Positions 1 through 5,343 of a stretch of 12,814 nucleotides of DNA are shown piece after piece. The stretch is from Methanobacteriota archaeon (GTDB taxonomy: Archaea; Thermoplasmatota; Thermoplasmata; RBG-16-68-12): the NCBI GenBank assembly GCA_005878665.1, contig VBLR01000107.1:1-12814 (forward strand), in the 5' to 3' direction. Both the position numbers and the translations under genes were made by a program. Position 1 is the first letter of the stretch. Every line of letters begins with the position of its first letter. The notes under the pieces were generated by a model, which did not search any database, was not told the DNA's origin, and saw only the letters and a program-made list of their open reading frames with translations.

Positions 1-2
1 TG

Positions 3-350
3 ACCCTCTTCACGTATTTCGGGGAAGTCTCGAACATCTTCGAGCAGCTGGTCGACACGCCCGCGGACGTGATCGGTCTCGACTTGGTCCAGGGTGCCGC
101 GACCTGGGCCGCGATCGCGAAGCACGGATCGAAGAAACCGCTCGTCCTCGGCCTCGTCGACGCGCGGAACACGAAGAGGGAGGACCCGGCAGGAATCGCG
201 AAGAAGGTCCTCGATCTGAAGGGCCAGATCAATCTGAAGACGTCGTTCCTCTCGCCTTCCAACGGCCTGGAGTTCCTGCCTCGCGCACGGGCGCGGGAGA
301 AGCTCCGGATTTTGTCGGCCGCAGCCCGCAAGGTGGGGGTGGCGGCGTGA
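3..350 (+). CDS. MetE N-terminal-domain-like protein, 3' part only
   Basis: This is the C-terminal part of a protein whose start lies before the window; the frame is open from base 3. The visible 115 residues look like the end of the MetE N-terminal (Meth_synt_1) barrel: TYFGEV near the left edge, then DVIGLDLV, then LVLGLVDARNT, and finally PSNGLEFLPR before a closing helix. In bacterial MetE this domain is fused to the catalytic domain and helps bind methyl-folate. Here it is a separate gene whose TGA overlaps the GTG start of the catalytic domain gene by 4 nt, so the two are probably co-translated and may form one two-chain enzyme. In archaea such split proteins are thought to use a methyl-corrinoid donor rather than methyl-folate; that is family knowledge, not visible here. 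The family call is good, the precise role less certain. Confidence 0.8.
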   Translation, partial: TLFTYFGEVSNIFEQLVDTPADVIGLDLVQGAATWAAIAKHGSKKPLVLGLVDARNTKREDPAGIAKKVLDLKGQINLKTSFLSPSNGLEFLPRARAREKLRILSAAARKVGVAA

Positions 351-1318
351 CCGGTCTCCTGACGACGAGCGTCGGGTCGTTTCCGAAGCCCGAATACCTG
401 ACACGGGCCCGGACGAAGGCGTCCAAGGGCGAGTTATCCGGACAAGGGCTCCGGGCCCTGGAGGAGAAGGCGACCGCGGAGTGGATCCAGTTCCAGGAGG
501 AGATCGGGATCGACATCCCGGTGGACGGCGAACAGTACCGGGGCGACATGGCCACGTACTTTGCCGAGAACATCGGCGGGACCGAGATCTCTGGGCTCGT
601 CCGCTCGTACGGCAACCGGTACTACAAGAAGCCGATCATCGTCGACGAGCTCCGCCGCAAGGGTCCGATCAGCGTGGACTGGTTCAAGTTCGCGCAGTCA
701 CGAACGAAGCGACCCGTCAAGGGCATGATCACCGGACCGTACACCATGATGGACTGGTCGTTCGACGAGTTCTACGGGTCGCGGGACGAGGCGTGCCTGG
801 CGTTCGCGAACCTGTTGCACCAGGAGGCGCTCAGCCTGGAAGCCGCCGGCGCGAAGATCATCCAGGTCGATGAGCCCGCACTCTCGACGCGGTTTGACGA
901 GCTGCCGCTGCTGGTCAAGGCGGTCGGCACCGTGACGAACGGTCTCCGTGCGAAGACGATCCTCCACACATGCTACGGGAGCTACAACGAGATCTTTGAA
1001 TTCTTCAACAAGCTGCCCGTGGACCAGCTTGACTTGGAGATGTCCAACTCGGGTCTGGACCTCCTGGACCGTTTTCGGCGCGAGCCGCTAAAGAAAGAGA
1101 TCGCGTTCGGCGTGGTCGACGTCCACAGCCATGTGATCGAGCCGGAGTCCTTGATCCGCGAGCGCATCGAGAAGGCCCTGACCATCTTCGCGCCGGACAA
1201 GCTCTACATCGACCCCGATTGTGGGCTCAAGACACGGACCGTTGGAGAGGCCCAGGCGAAGCTACGGAACATGGTCGCCGCGGCCCGAGCCGTGCGGGAA
1301 GCCCACCGCCTCGCTTAG
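347..1318 (+). CDS. metE: Methionine synthase, MetE catalytic domain (core MetE)
   Basis: A 323-aa stand-alone catalytic domain of cobalamin-independent-type methionine synthase, which methylates homocysteine to methionine in the cytoplasm. All zinc ligands of the family are present: His207 and Cys209 (in ILHTCYG), Glu231 (in DLEMSNSG) and Cys292 (in DPDCGLKTR). The conserved DEP motif is at 175-177 and the N-terminal TTSVGSFP motif at 6-13. The length matches core MetE proteins of archaea rather than the roughly 750-aa bacterial enzyme. Translation starts at GTG, overlapping the upstream MetE N-terminal-like gene in GTGA, with a G-rich ribosome binding site (AAGGTGGGGG) about 7 nt upstream. 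Core MetE enzymes are reported to be folate-independent and to take the methyl group from corrinoid proteins; which donor serves here cannot be read from the sequence. Confidence 0.93.
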   Translation: MTGLLTTSVGSFPKPEYLTRARTKASKGELSGQGLRALEEKATAEWIQFQEEIGIDIPVDGEQYRGDMATYFAENIGGTEISGLVRSYGNRYYKKPIIVDELRRKGPISVDWFKFAQSRTKRPVKGMITGPYTMMDWSFDEFYGSRDEACLAFANLLHQEALSLEAAGAKIIQVDEPALSTRFDELPLLVKAVGTVTNGLRAKTILHTCYGSYNEIFEFFNKLPVDQLDLEMSNSGLDLLDRFRREPLKKEIAFGVVDVHSHVIEPESLIRERIEKALTIFAPDKLYIDPDCGLKTRTVGEAQAKLRNMVAAARAVREAHRLA

Positions 1319-1366
1319 GGCAAAGAGTAAAGCCCCCCGGAAACGATAGATATCGCGAGGAGTCCG

Positions 1367-1828
1367 ATGGGAACCCCGGCCGACCTTCGCCTGCACTCGG
1401 ACGCGTTGTTGCGCATGTTCACGGTGACGGAGGCGAACACGTTGGTCCCACGTCTCGAGGAGACCTTCCTGCGACTCGATCCGAAGCTCGCCCGCCTCCG
1501 GGAATTGCGCGAACTGATCGAGGACGCGGAAGCGTACTACGGGGAAGGACTCGTCGACGCACCCCCGAAAGACCGCGAGGCGTACGCGGAATCCCTCCAA
1601 GAACAGGCGGATCTCGAACGCTCGGTCCAAGCGGACGTCGACGACGTGCACGCCCTCGGTTGCGAGCTCAAGGACCTCCACCGCGGGCTGATTGATTTTC
1701 CCGCTCGGATCGGAAACGAGGTCGCCTACCTGTGCTGGCAGCGGGGCGAACGCGTGATCGGATGGTGGCATACGCTCGACAGCGGTTTCGCGGGCCGGAA
1801 GGCGCTTGCCCCAGAAGCGGAACGTTAA
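1367..1828 (+). CDS. DUF2203 family protein
   Basis: A 153-aa soluble protein with the hallmarks of DUF2203: FTVTEANTLVP near the N-terminus (residues 18-28), a long charged helical middle, and the C-terminal signature KDLHRGLIDFPA (about 102-113), then YLCWQRGERVIGWWHTLDSGFAGR (in two halves, about 120-143). The family has no established function; the invariant Cys, His and acidic residues of the C-terminal block suggest a metal or ligand site, which is inference. The ATG at 1367 has a GAGGAG ribosome binding site at 1357-1362. An internal ATG at 1415 would start the protein exactly at the conserved FTV block and is a reasonable alternative. It lies 48 nt after metE and 39 nt before sufT, in the same orientation. 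Confidence 0.85.
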   Translation: MGTPADLRLHSDALLRMFTVTEANTLVPRLEETFLRLDPKLARLRELRELIEDAEAYYGEGLVDAPPKDREAYAESLQEQADLERSVQADVDDVHALGCELKDLHRGLIDFPARIGNEVAYLCWQRGERVIGWWHTLDSGFAGRKALAPEAER

Positions 1829-1867
1829 TATCGGACGGCCCTCGTAGGAACTCCGAGGATTCGGAAC

Positions 1868-2176
1868 ATGGCGACGAAAGATGACGTGATCAGCGTCCTC
1901 CGAAAGTGCTACGACCCCGAGATCCCGATCAACATCTACGACCTCGGCCTCGTGTACCACATCGAGCTCAAGCCGGAGGAGGGCAAGGTCGACGTCCGCA
2001 TGACGCTCACGGCTCCGGGTTGCCCGGCGTCCGCCTACATCCATCAAGACGTGAAGCGGAAACTCGAGCAGCTCCAGGGCGTCAAAGAGGCGACGGTGAA
2101 CATCGTGTGGGATCCGCCGTGGACGCCGGAGATGATGTCCGAGACCGCGAAGAAACAGTTCGGCTGGGGCATCTGA
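1868..2176 (+). CDS. sufT: SufT / MIP18-family Fe-S cluster assembly factor (DUF59)
   Basis: A 102-aa single-domain DUF59 (MIP18/PaaD-like) protein. Such proteins help mature or deliver Fe-S clusters to target enzymes in the cytoplasm. Visible motifs are the YDPEIPINIYDLGLVY block (residues 15-30) with the DPE motif, the TLTAPGCPAS block with the conserved Cys52, and the C-terminal WDPPWTPEMMS motif at 81-91. The length is typical of stand-alone SufT. The gene is 39 nt downstream of the DUF2203 gene and lies about 3.2 kb from the suf operon, so the locus as a whole is rich in Fe-S assembly functions. A weak TATA-like stretch (GTTAATAT) overlaps the end of the preceding gene at 1824-1831 and might give it its own promoter. 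Confidence 0.92.
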   Translation: MATKDDVISVLRKCYDPEIPINIYDLGLVYHIELKPEEGKVDVRMTLTAPGCPASAYIHQDVKRKLEQLQGVKEATVNIVWDPPWTPEMMSETAKKQFGWGI

Positions 2177-2258
2177 CCGCGCCTGCCGTCCCCGACTCAC
2201 CAGTACCAAATCTTGATATTCTCTCCCCCGTATCCAGCGGTCTGCAGCATTTCCGGGG

Positions 2259-2789
2259 GTGGCCGGGCACTTGACCTCCAAAGGTGGGAAGGAATCGGAC
2301 GCCCTCGCACGGGCCTTCGGCGCCCTCGTTGAGGGGTTGACGTTCTACGACCTGGCCAACGTGGCGGTCGCGGAGATGCGCGTGAAGGTGGCATTCGAAG
2401 AACTCGGCCGCCGCAAGAAAGAACAGCTCGGGCGGTTGGAGGGGGTCGCCGGGTCCGGCGCCAAGGCCGCCGCCGTGATGCCCGGCATCTATCCGATCAA
2501 CGTCGTGTCGAAGGTCGAATGCTACGTGTGCGGCTTCGCCGCGGACACGAAGGCGATGCCGAACACCTGTCCGAACTGCGGGGCCGCCCGGTATGCGTTT
2601 GAGAAGGAAATTGCCCTGACGAAGGCATGGGAGATCGCCGCGGAGGCGGGCCGCAAATTGGCGATCCTCTTCGGGGAGTCCGCGGCCCATTCGGGAGGCC
2701 GCACCAAGGCCGTCTTGGAAGAGCTGGCACGGGACGAAGAGGGACAGGCGGTCCAGGCCGCCCGACAGCTCGACGAACTTCGGACCTGA
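2259..2789 (+). CDS. Zinc-ribbon protein with ferritin/rubrerythrin-like helices
   Basis: A 176-aa protein I can only partly place. A rubredoxin-like CxxC...CxxC ribbon sits in the middle, with Cys88, Cys91, Cys104 and Cys107 (CYVCGF and CPNCGA), the type seen in rubrerythrins. Residues 12-60 form an amphipathic, charged helical stretch resembling the first helix pair of a ferritin-like fold, and residues 111-175 are again helical. Clear ExxH di-iron ligands are missing: where a helix-2 ExxH would be expected the sequence reads KKEQ. A redox-inactive or structural zinc/iron-ribbon role is therefore as likely as peroxidase activity. The start is uncertain: GTG at 2259 or the in-frame TTG at 2271, which has the G-rich stretch 2255-2262 at good ribosome-binding distance. 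It is 13 nt upstream of the HdrD-like gene and probably co-transcribed, suggesting an electron-transfer partnership. Confidence 0.7.
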   Translation: MAGHLTSKGGKESDALARAFGALVEGLTFYDLANVAVAEMRVKVAFEELGRRKKEQLGRLEGVAGSGAKAAAVMPGIYPINVVSKVECYVCGFAADTKAMPNTCPNCGAARYAFEKEIALTKAWEIAAEAGRKLAILFGESAAHSGGRTKAVLEELARDEEGQAVQAARQLDELRT

Positions 2790-2802
2790 CCGGTGGGATC
2801 GA

Positions 2803-3966
2803 ATGCCGCGCCTTGCGAAGATGCCTCCCATTCAGGAAGATATCCACGCGTGTACGATGTGCGGCTACTGTGTCCCCGTGTGCCCGGCGTATCAGGAGGC
2901 GGGCTGGGAGGGCGCGTCGCCTCGCGGCCGGGTCTTCGCGCTCCGCCAGTACGAGATGCGCGGACCGTTGGATCTCCTCCTTCGGCGTCAGGTGAAGCCC
3001 GGAGAGGAGTTCGCGCGGAACACGTGGGAGTGCACCGGTTGTGGGGCGTGCGAGGAAGTCTGTCCGGTCGACATCCCGTTCGACGGGCTCTGGGACGACG
3101 TGAAGGAATGGATGGTGAAGTCGGGCTATGAGCGGACGGAGCTCGAGCCGTACCTGGCGAACGTCCGGGAGACCCACAACCTGTTCGGCGAACCGGCCGA
3201 GGCGCGGGGGGCATGGATCCCGCCGGAGGCGGTGCAGTCCGCGAACCCGGAGGTGTTGTACTGGGTCGGCTGCGTCGCGAGCTACAAACGGCAACAGATC
3301 GCCCGAGCGGTCGTCAAGATCCTGAACGCCGCAAGGGTGCCGTACCGGATCCTCGGAAAGGAGGAGTGGTGCTCGGGCGCGCCGCTCGCGCGGATGGGCT
3401 ACCAGGAGACGACGAAGAAAGAGCTCATGCCCCACAACGTGAACGCGGTAGAAGAGACCGGCGCCAAGGTCCTCATCACGGCCTGTGCCGAGTGCTACCG
3501 GGCGTTCGCTCGGGATTACAAGCAGTGGGGTGGCAATCCGCCGTACAGCGTCTTCCACATCTCCCACTACATCGAGAAGCTGATCCGGGAGAAGCGGATC
3601 ACGTTCACGAAGCCGCTCCCGCAGAAGATCGCGTTTCACGACGCGTGCCACATGTCCCGCGTGACGAAGGTGTACGAACCTCCGAGACAGGCCCTCAAGT
3701 TCATCCGGGACCTGAAGGTCCTCGAGATCCTGCCCCACCACGAGGACTCGCTGTGCTCCGGGGCGGGCGGAGGCTTCCCCGCGGTGTTTCCGGAGCAAGC
3801 CGCGGGCGTGGCACAAAGGCGGCTCGATGCGGCGGAGGACACCGGCGCGACGACGCTCGTCACGACCTGTCCGCATGCGGAAATGCACTTCGAAGGCGTG
3901 GCACGTCAGCGAAACATGGCGCTGAGCATCGTTGACCTCGCCGAGATGCTCGCGAACGCGCTGTGA
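2803..3966 (+). CDS. HdrD/GlpC-like (Fe-S)-binding oxidoreductase subunit
   Basis: A 387-aa cytoplasmic iron-sulfur protein with the layout of HdrD, GlpC and LutA. The N-terminus carries two ferredoxin-type [4Fe-4S] motifs: Cys17, 20, 23, 27 and Cys77, 80, 83, 87. Two CCG (cysteine-rich) domains follow. Domain 1 has Cys157, Cys190, Cys228 and Cys231; domain 2 has Cys282, Cys318 and Cys356. In both domains the paired CC is reduced to one cysteine (WCSGAP at 189-194, LCSGAGGG at 317-324), and the last CxxC of domain 2 is CPHA. Such proteins usually hand electrons between a flavoprotein dehydrogenase or a quinone/thiol and ferredoxin; no flavoprotein gene is visible next to it. The ATG has GGTGGG 5 nt upstream; an ATG at 2821 is an alternative. 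It ends 16 bp from the end of the convergent RHH-proteasome gene. Confidence 0.85.
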   Translation: MPRLAKMPPIQEDIHACTMCGYCVPVCPAYQEAGWEGASPRGRVFALRQYEMRGPLDLLLRRQVKPGEEFARNTWECTGCGACEEVCPVDIPFDGLWDDVKEWMVKSGYERTELEPYLANVRETHNLFGEPAEARGAWIPPEAVQSANPEVLYWVGCVASYKRQQIARAVVKILNAARVPYRILGKEEWCSGAPLARMGYQETTKKELMPHNVNAVEETGAKVLITACAECYRAFARDYKQWGGNPPYSVFHISHYIEKLIREKRITFTKPLPQKIAFHDACHMSRVTKVYEPPRQALKFIRDLKVLEILPHHEDSLCSGAGGGFPAVFPEQAAGVAQRRLDAAEDTGATTLVTTCPHAEMHFEGVARQRNMALSIVDLAEMLANAL

Positions 3967-3982
3967 GATCCGCTGCCCAGCA

Positions 3983-4702
3983 TCAGGTGGTCACGCGCAG
4001 GGATTCAATTGGCGTCTCACGTCCAAACAGATCAGCGAGGAGCCGCTCGGCGTCCGAGAGACGCATCTTCCGATATCGAGACTCCAGGATTTCGCGTGCG
4101 GCGGGGGCGCCCCGCCCCATCGCGGTTCCGAAGGTCTCAACGGCGGCGCCGCTCGGGTCCATGTAGATGAGTTTCGGCTTCCGATCGAGGAGGCTCGCGA
4201 TCAGGAAGGCCACTCCGAGAGGCCTTTGAGTCCGGCTGAGTGTAAATCGGTGAAGCGTGCTCCGTGTGGTTCTGACCGCCTCGTCCGTCGTCTTCGGCCC
4301 GGCCGAGCGGAGTTCGTCAACGACTAGCGCTGCGTCGCCGACAAGACCGGAAAACACGACCGCCAAGTGCTCGCCAAGCGACTGAATTTTCTTTCCGCCG
4401 GCGGTCAGCTTCGACTTTCCGGGGATTTCGGCTGTGAGCAGAACTCCGTCCTCGCAGACGATGCCCGCCGCCGTGCCGCCCCGCGCGGCGGATTCGCGTG
4501 CGTACTCGACCTGATACAGTCGACCATCGGGCGCGAAGACATTCTCCGCGTCGAACCCTTGGAAGAACGTACCCGTCGCGTTCACGTAACTGACAAGTGC
4601 CGCCCGCACCAATTCAGCTTTGTTCGAGAAAACGCCCTTCTGCACCAGCGCGTCTAGATACGCGTCGACCTCTTCCGGAATTGCGGTTCTGATCTCGGCC
4701 AT
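3983..4702 (-). CDS. Ribbon-helix-helix domain fused to a proteasome alpha-subunit-like domain
   Basis: A single uninterrupted 239-aa frame with two recognisable parts. Residues 2-44 are a ribbon-helix-helix (CopG-type) domain: a short strand EIRTAIP, helix EEVDAYLDALVQKG, then FSNKAELVRAALVSYV. Residues 49-236 match archaeal 20S proteasome alpha subunits: the H0 region GFDAENVFAPDGRLYQVEYARE, the strand GIVCEDGVLLTAE, KKIQSLGEHLAVVFSGLVGDA, RPLGVAFLIAS, and LIYMDPSGAAVETFGTAMGRG. Lys105 in KKIQ aligns with Thermoplasma alpha Lys66, which binds the HbYX tail of the PAN ATPase. The canonical YDR gate motif reads FDA (50-52), and the C-terminal helix of normal alpha subunits is missing. Like other alpha subunits it has no N-terminal catalytic Thr. 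GGAGGA at 4715-4710 fixes the ATG. It lies downstream of iscA on the same strand. Whether the genome also has an ordinary alpha gene is not visible. Confidence 0.87.
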   Translation of the reverse strand: MAEIRTAIPEEVDAYLDALVQKGVFSNKAELVRAALVSYVNATGTFFQGFDAENVFAPDGRLYQVEYARESAARGGTAAGIVCEDGVLLTAEIPGKSKLTAGGKKIQSLGEHLAVVFSGLVGDAALVVDELRSAGPKTTDEAVRTTRSTLHRFTLSRTQRPLGVAFLIASLLDRKPKLIYMDPSGAAVETFGTAMGRGAPAAREILESRYRKMRLSDAERLLADLFGRETPIESLRVTT

Positions 4703-4709
4703 ACGTCAG

Positions 4710-4715
4710 TCCTCC
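4710..4715 (-). promoter_or_regulatory. Ribosome binding site of the RHH-proteasome gene
   Basis: GGAGGA on the minus strand, 7 nt before the ATG at 4702. It matters because it shows that translation starts at the ribbon-helix-helix domain and not at the proteasome-like part. Confidence 0.7.
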
Positions 4716-4780
4716 GTCATGGAGTCGTCCAGGCGTATCCATTGCGGAGTTCACTAGAAAAGGATGCCGCCGCCCAGCTA

Positions 4781-4795
4781 TCCGTCCCGGACGGA
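4781..4795. repeat. 15-bp perfect inverted repeat between iscA and the RHH-proteasome gene
   Basis: TCCGTC-CCG-GACGGA has 6-bp arms and a 3-bp centre. It lies 36 bp beyond the iscA stop codon and 78 bp upstream of the RHH-proteasome ATG. It could be an operator, or a small hairpin ending or protecting the iscA transcript; no T-run follows on the minus strand. About three repeats of this quality are expected by chance in 12.8 kb, so only the position is suggestive. A weak TATA-like TTTTCTAG (minus strand, 4761-4754) lies between it and the gene. The remainder of the gap 4703-4831 shows nothing else I can name. Confidence 0.35.
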
Positions 4796-4831
4796 GCAAC
4801 CACGGACTTCCGGGTGATCGATCCTACCAAT

Positions 4832-5173
4832 CTAGATCGTGAAGCTCAGGCCGCAAGAACAGGAGTGCTTCGCGTTCGGGTTCGTGATCTTGAATTGCCC
4901 ACCGAACAGGTCTTCCTCCCATTCGAGCTTCGACCCTTGGAGGTACGTCAGGCTCTTCGGGTCGACGAACACGCTCACGTCCTCCTCGGCGACGACGATG
5001 TCCGTCGGCCGCGCGGCCTCTGCGAGATCCATCCGGTACTGCATCCCGCTGCACCCGCCCGCGATGATCCGAAGGCGGAGCGAGGCGGCCGGCTTGTTCT
5101 CCTTCTGCCGCAGCACGCGGATCCGTCGGACCGCGCTTTCGGTGACGGTGAGCGGCAGTTGCTGGGGGGCCAT
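4832..5173 (-). CDS. HesB/IscA-type (A-type) iron-sulfur cluster carrier
   Basis: A 113-aa A-type carrier that accepts a freshly built Fe-S cluster from the scaffold and passes it to client proteins. The three signature cysteines are present: Cys41 in AGGCSGMQY, then Cys105 and Cys107 in SCSCGLSF near the C-terminus. SLRLRIIAGGCSG and VDPKSLTYLQGSKLEW are classic family blocks. The ATG at 5173 is chosen; a TTG just before it would add one residue. No strong Shine-Dalgarno sequence is seen, so the mRNA may be short-leadered. It is divergent from sufB across a 170-bp control region, which suggests shared regulation with the suf operon. I cannot separate SufA, IscA and ErpA subtypes by eye, so no symbol is given. 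Confidence 0.93.
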   Translation of the reverse strand: MAPQQLPLTVTESAVRRIRVLRQKENKPAASLRLRIIAGGCSGMQYRMDLAEAARPTDIVVAEEDVSVFVDPKSLTYLQGSKLEWEEDLFGGQFKITNPNAKHSCSCGLSFTI

Positions 5174-5213
5174 CAAACGAATCGCGTCCCGATCCGTTCG
5201 AACGCGGGCCCTC

Positions 5214-5223
5214 GACTTAAGTC
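5214..5223. promoter_or_regulatory. 10-bp palindrome in the iscA upstream region
   Basis: GACTTAAGTC is a perfect palindrome 41-50 bp upstream of the iscA ATG. Its A/T-rich centre is at about the right distance to be a TATA-like element for a short-leadered iscA transcript, or an operator over it. The evidence is position and symmetry only. Confidence 0.25.
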
Positions 5224-5285
5224 TTGCGCCGCGATTCGCGCGGTGGACGTCGAGTGCACGTCATTCGCCGCAGCTACGACCAAAG

Positions 5286-5294
5286 ATATATATA
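5286..5294 (+). promoter_or_regulatory. sufB: TATA box of the suf operon promoter
   Basis: ATATATATA is the most A/T-rich stretch of this GC-rich window and sits 50-58 nt before the sufB ATG, preceded by purines (CAAAG). With usual archaeal spacing, transcription would start near 5315-5320, leaving a leader of about 25 nt that includes GGGAGG at 5330-5335, 8 nt before the ATG. The element is nearly symmetrical, so it could also serve iscA on the other strand with a longer leader. Confidence 0.65.
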
Positions 5295-5305
5295 ACAACG
5301 TTATA
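5291..5305. promoter_or_regulatory. Perfect inverted repeat overlapping the suf TATA box, candidate operator
   Basis: TATAAC-AAC-GTTATA has 6-bp arms and a 3-bp centre. It overlaps the downstream end of the TATA box and lies between it and the expected transcription start. A protein bound here would block assembly of the initiation complex, as archaeal repressors commonly do. The regulator is unknown; an iron- or Fe-S-sensing factor is the natural guess for a suf operon. Confidence 0.45.
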
Positions 5306-5343
5306 GTCTCCAATCCGCTTCTCGAAAACGGGAGGCCCGACCC

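Noticed and set aside
2497..3888. Long minus-strand open frame opposite the HdrD-like gene
   Set aside because: Low-complexity Arg/Pro/Leu-rich translation without motifs, while the plus strand encodes clear Fe-S motifs.
3967..3982. Terminator between the convergent HdrD-like and RHH-proteasome genes
   Set aside because: The 16-bp gap has no stem-loop and no T-run on either strand.
3983..4702. Whether the RHH-proteasome fusion is a sequencing or frameshift artefact
   Set aside because: Both domains lie in one frame with no overlap of alternative frames, a short natural linker and a good ribosome binding site before the RHH part. A chimeric assembly cannot be excluded without reads.
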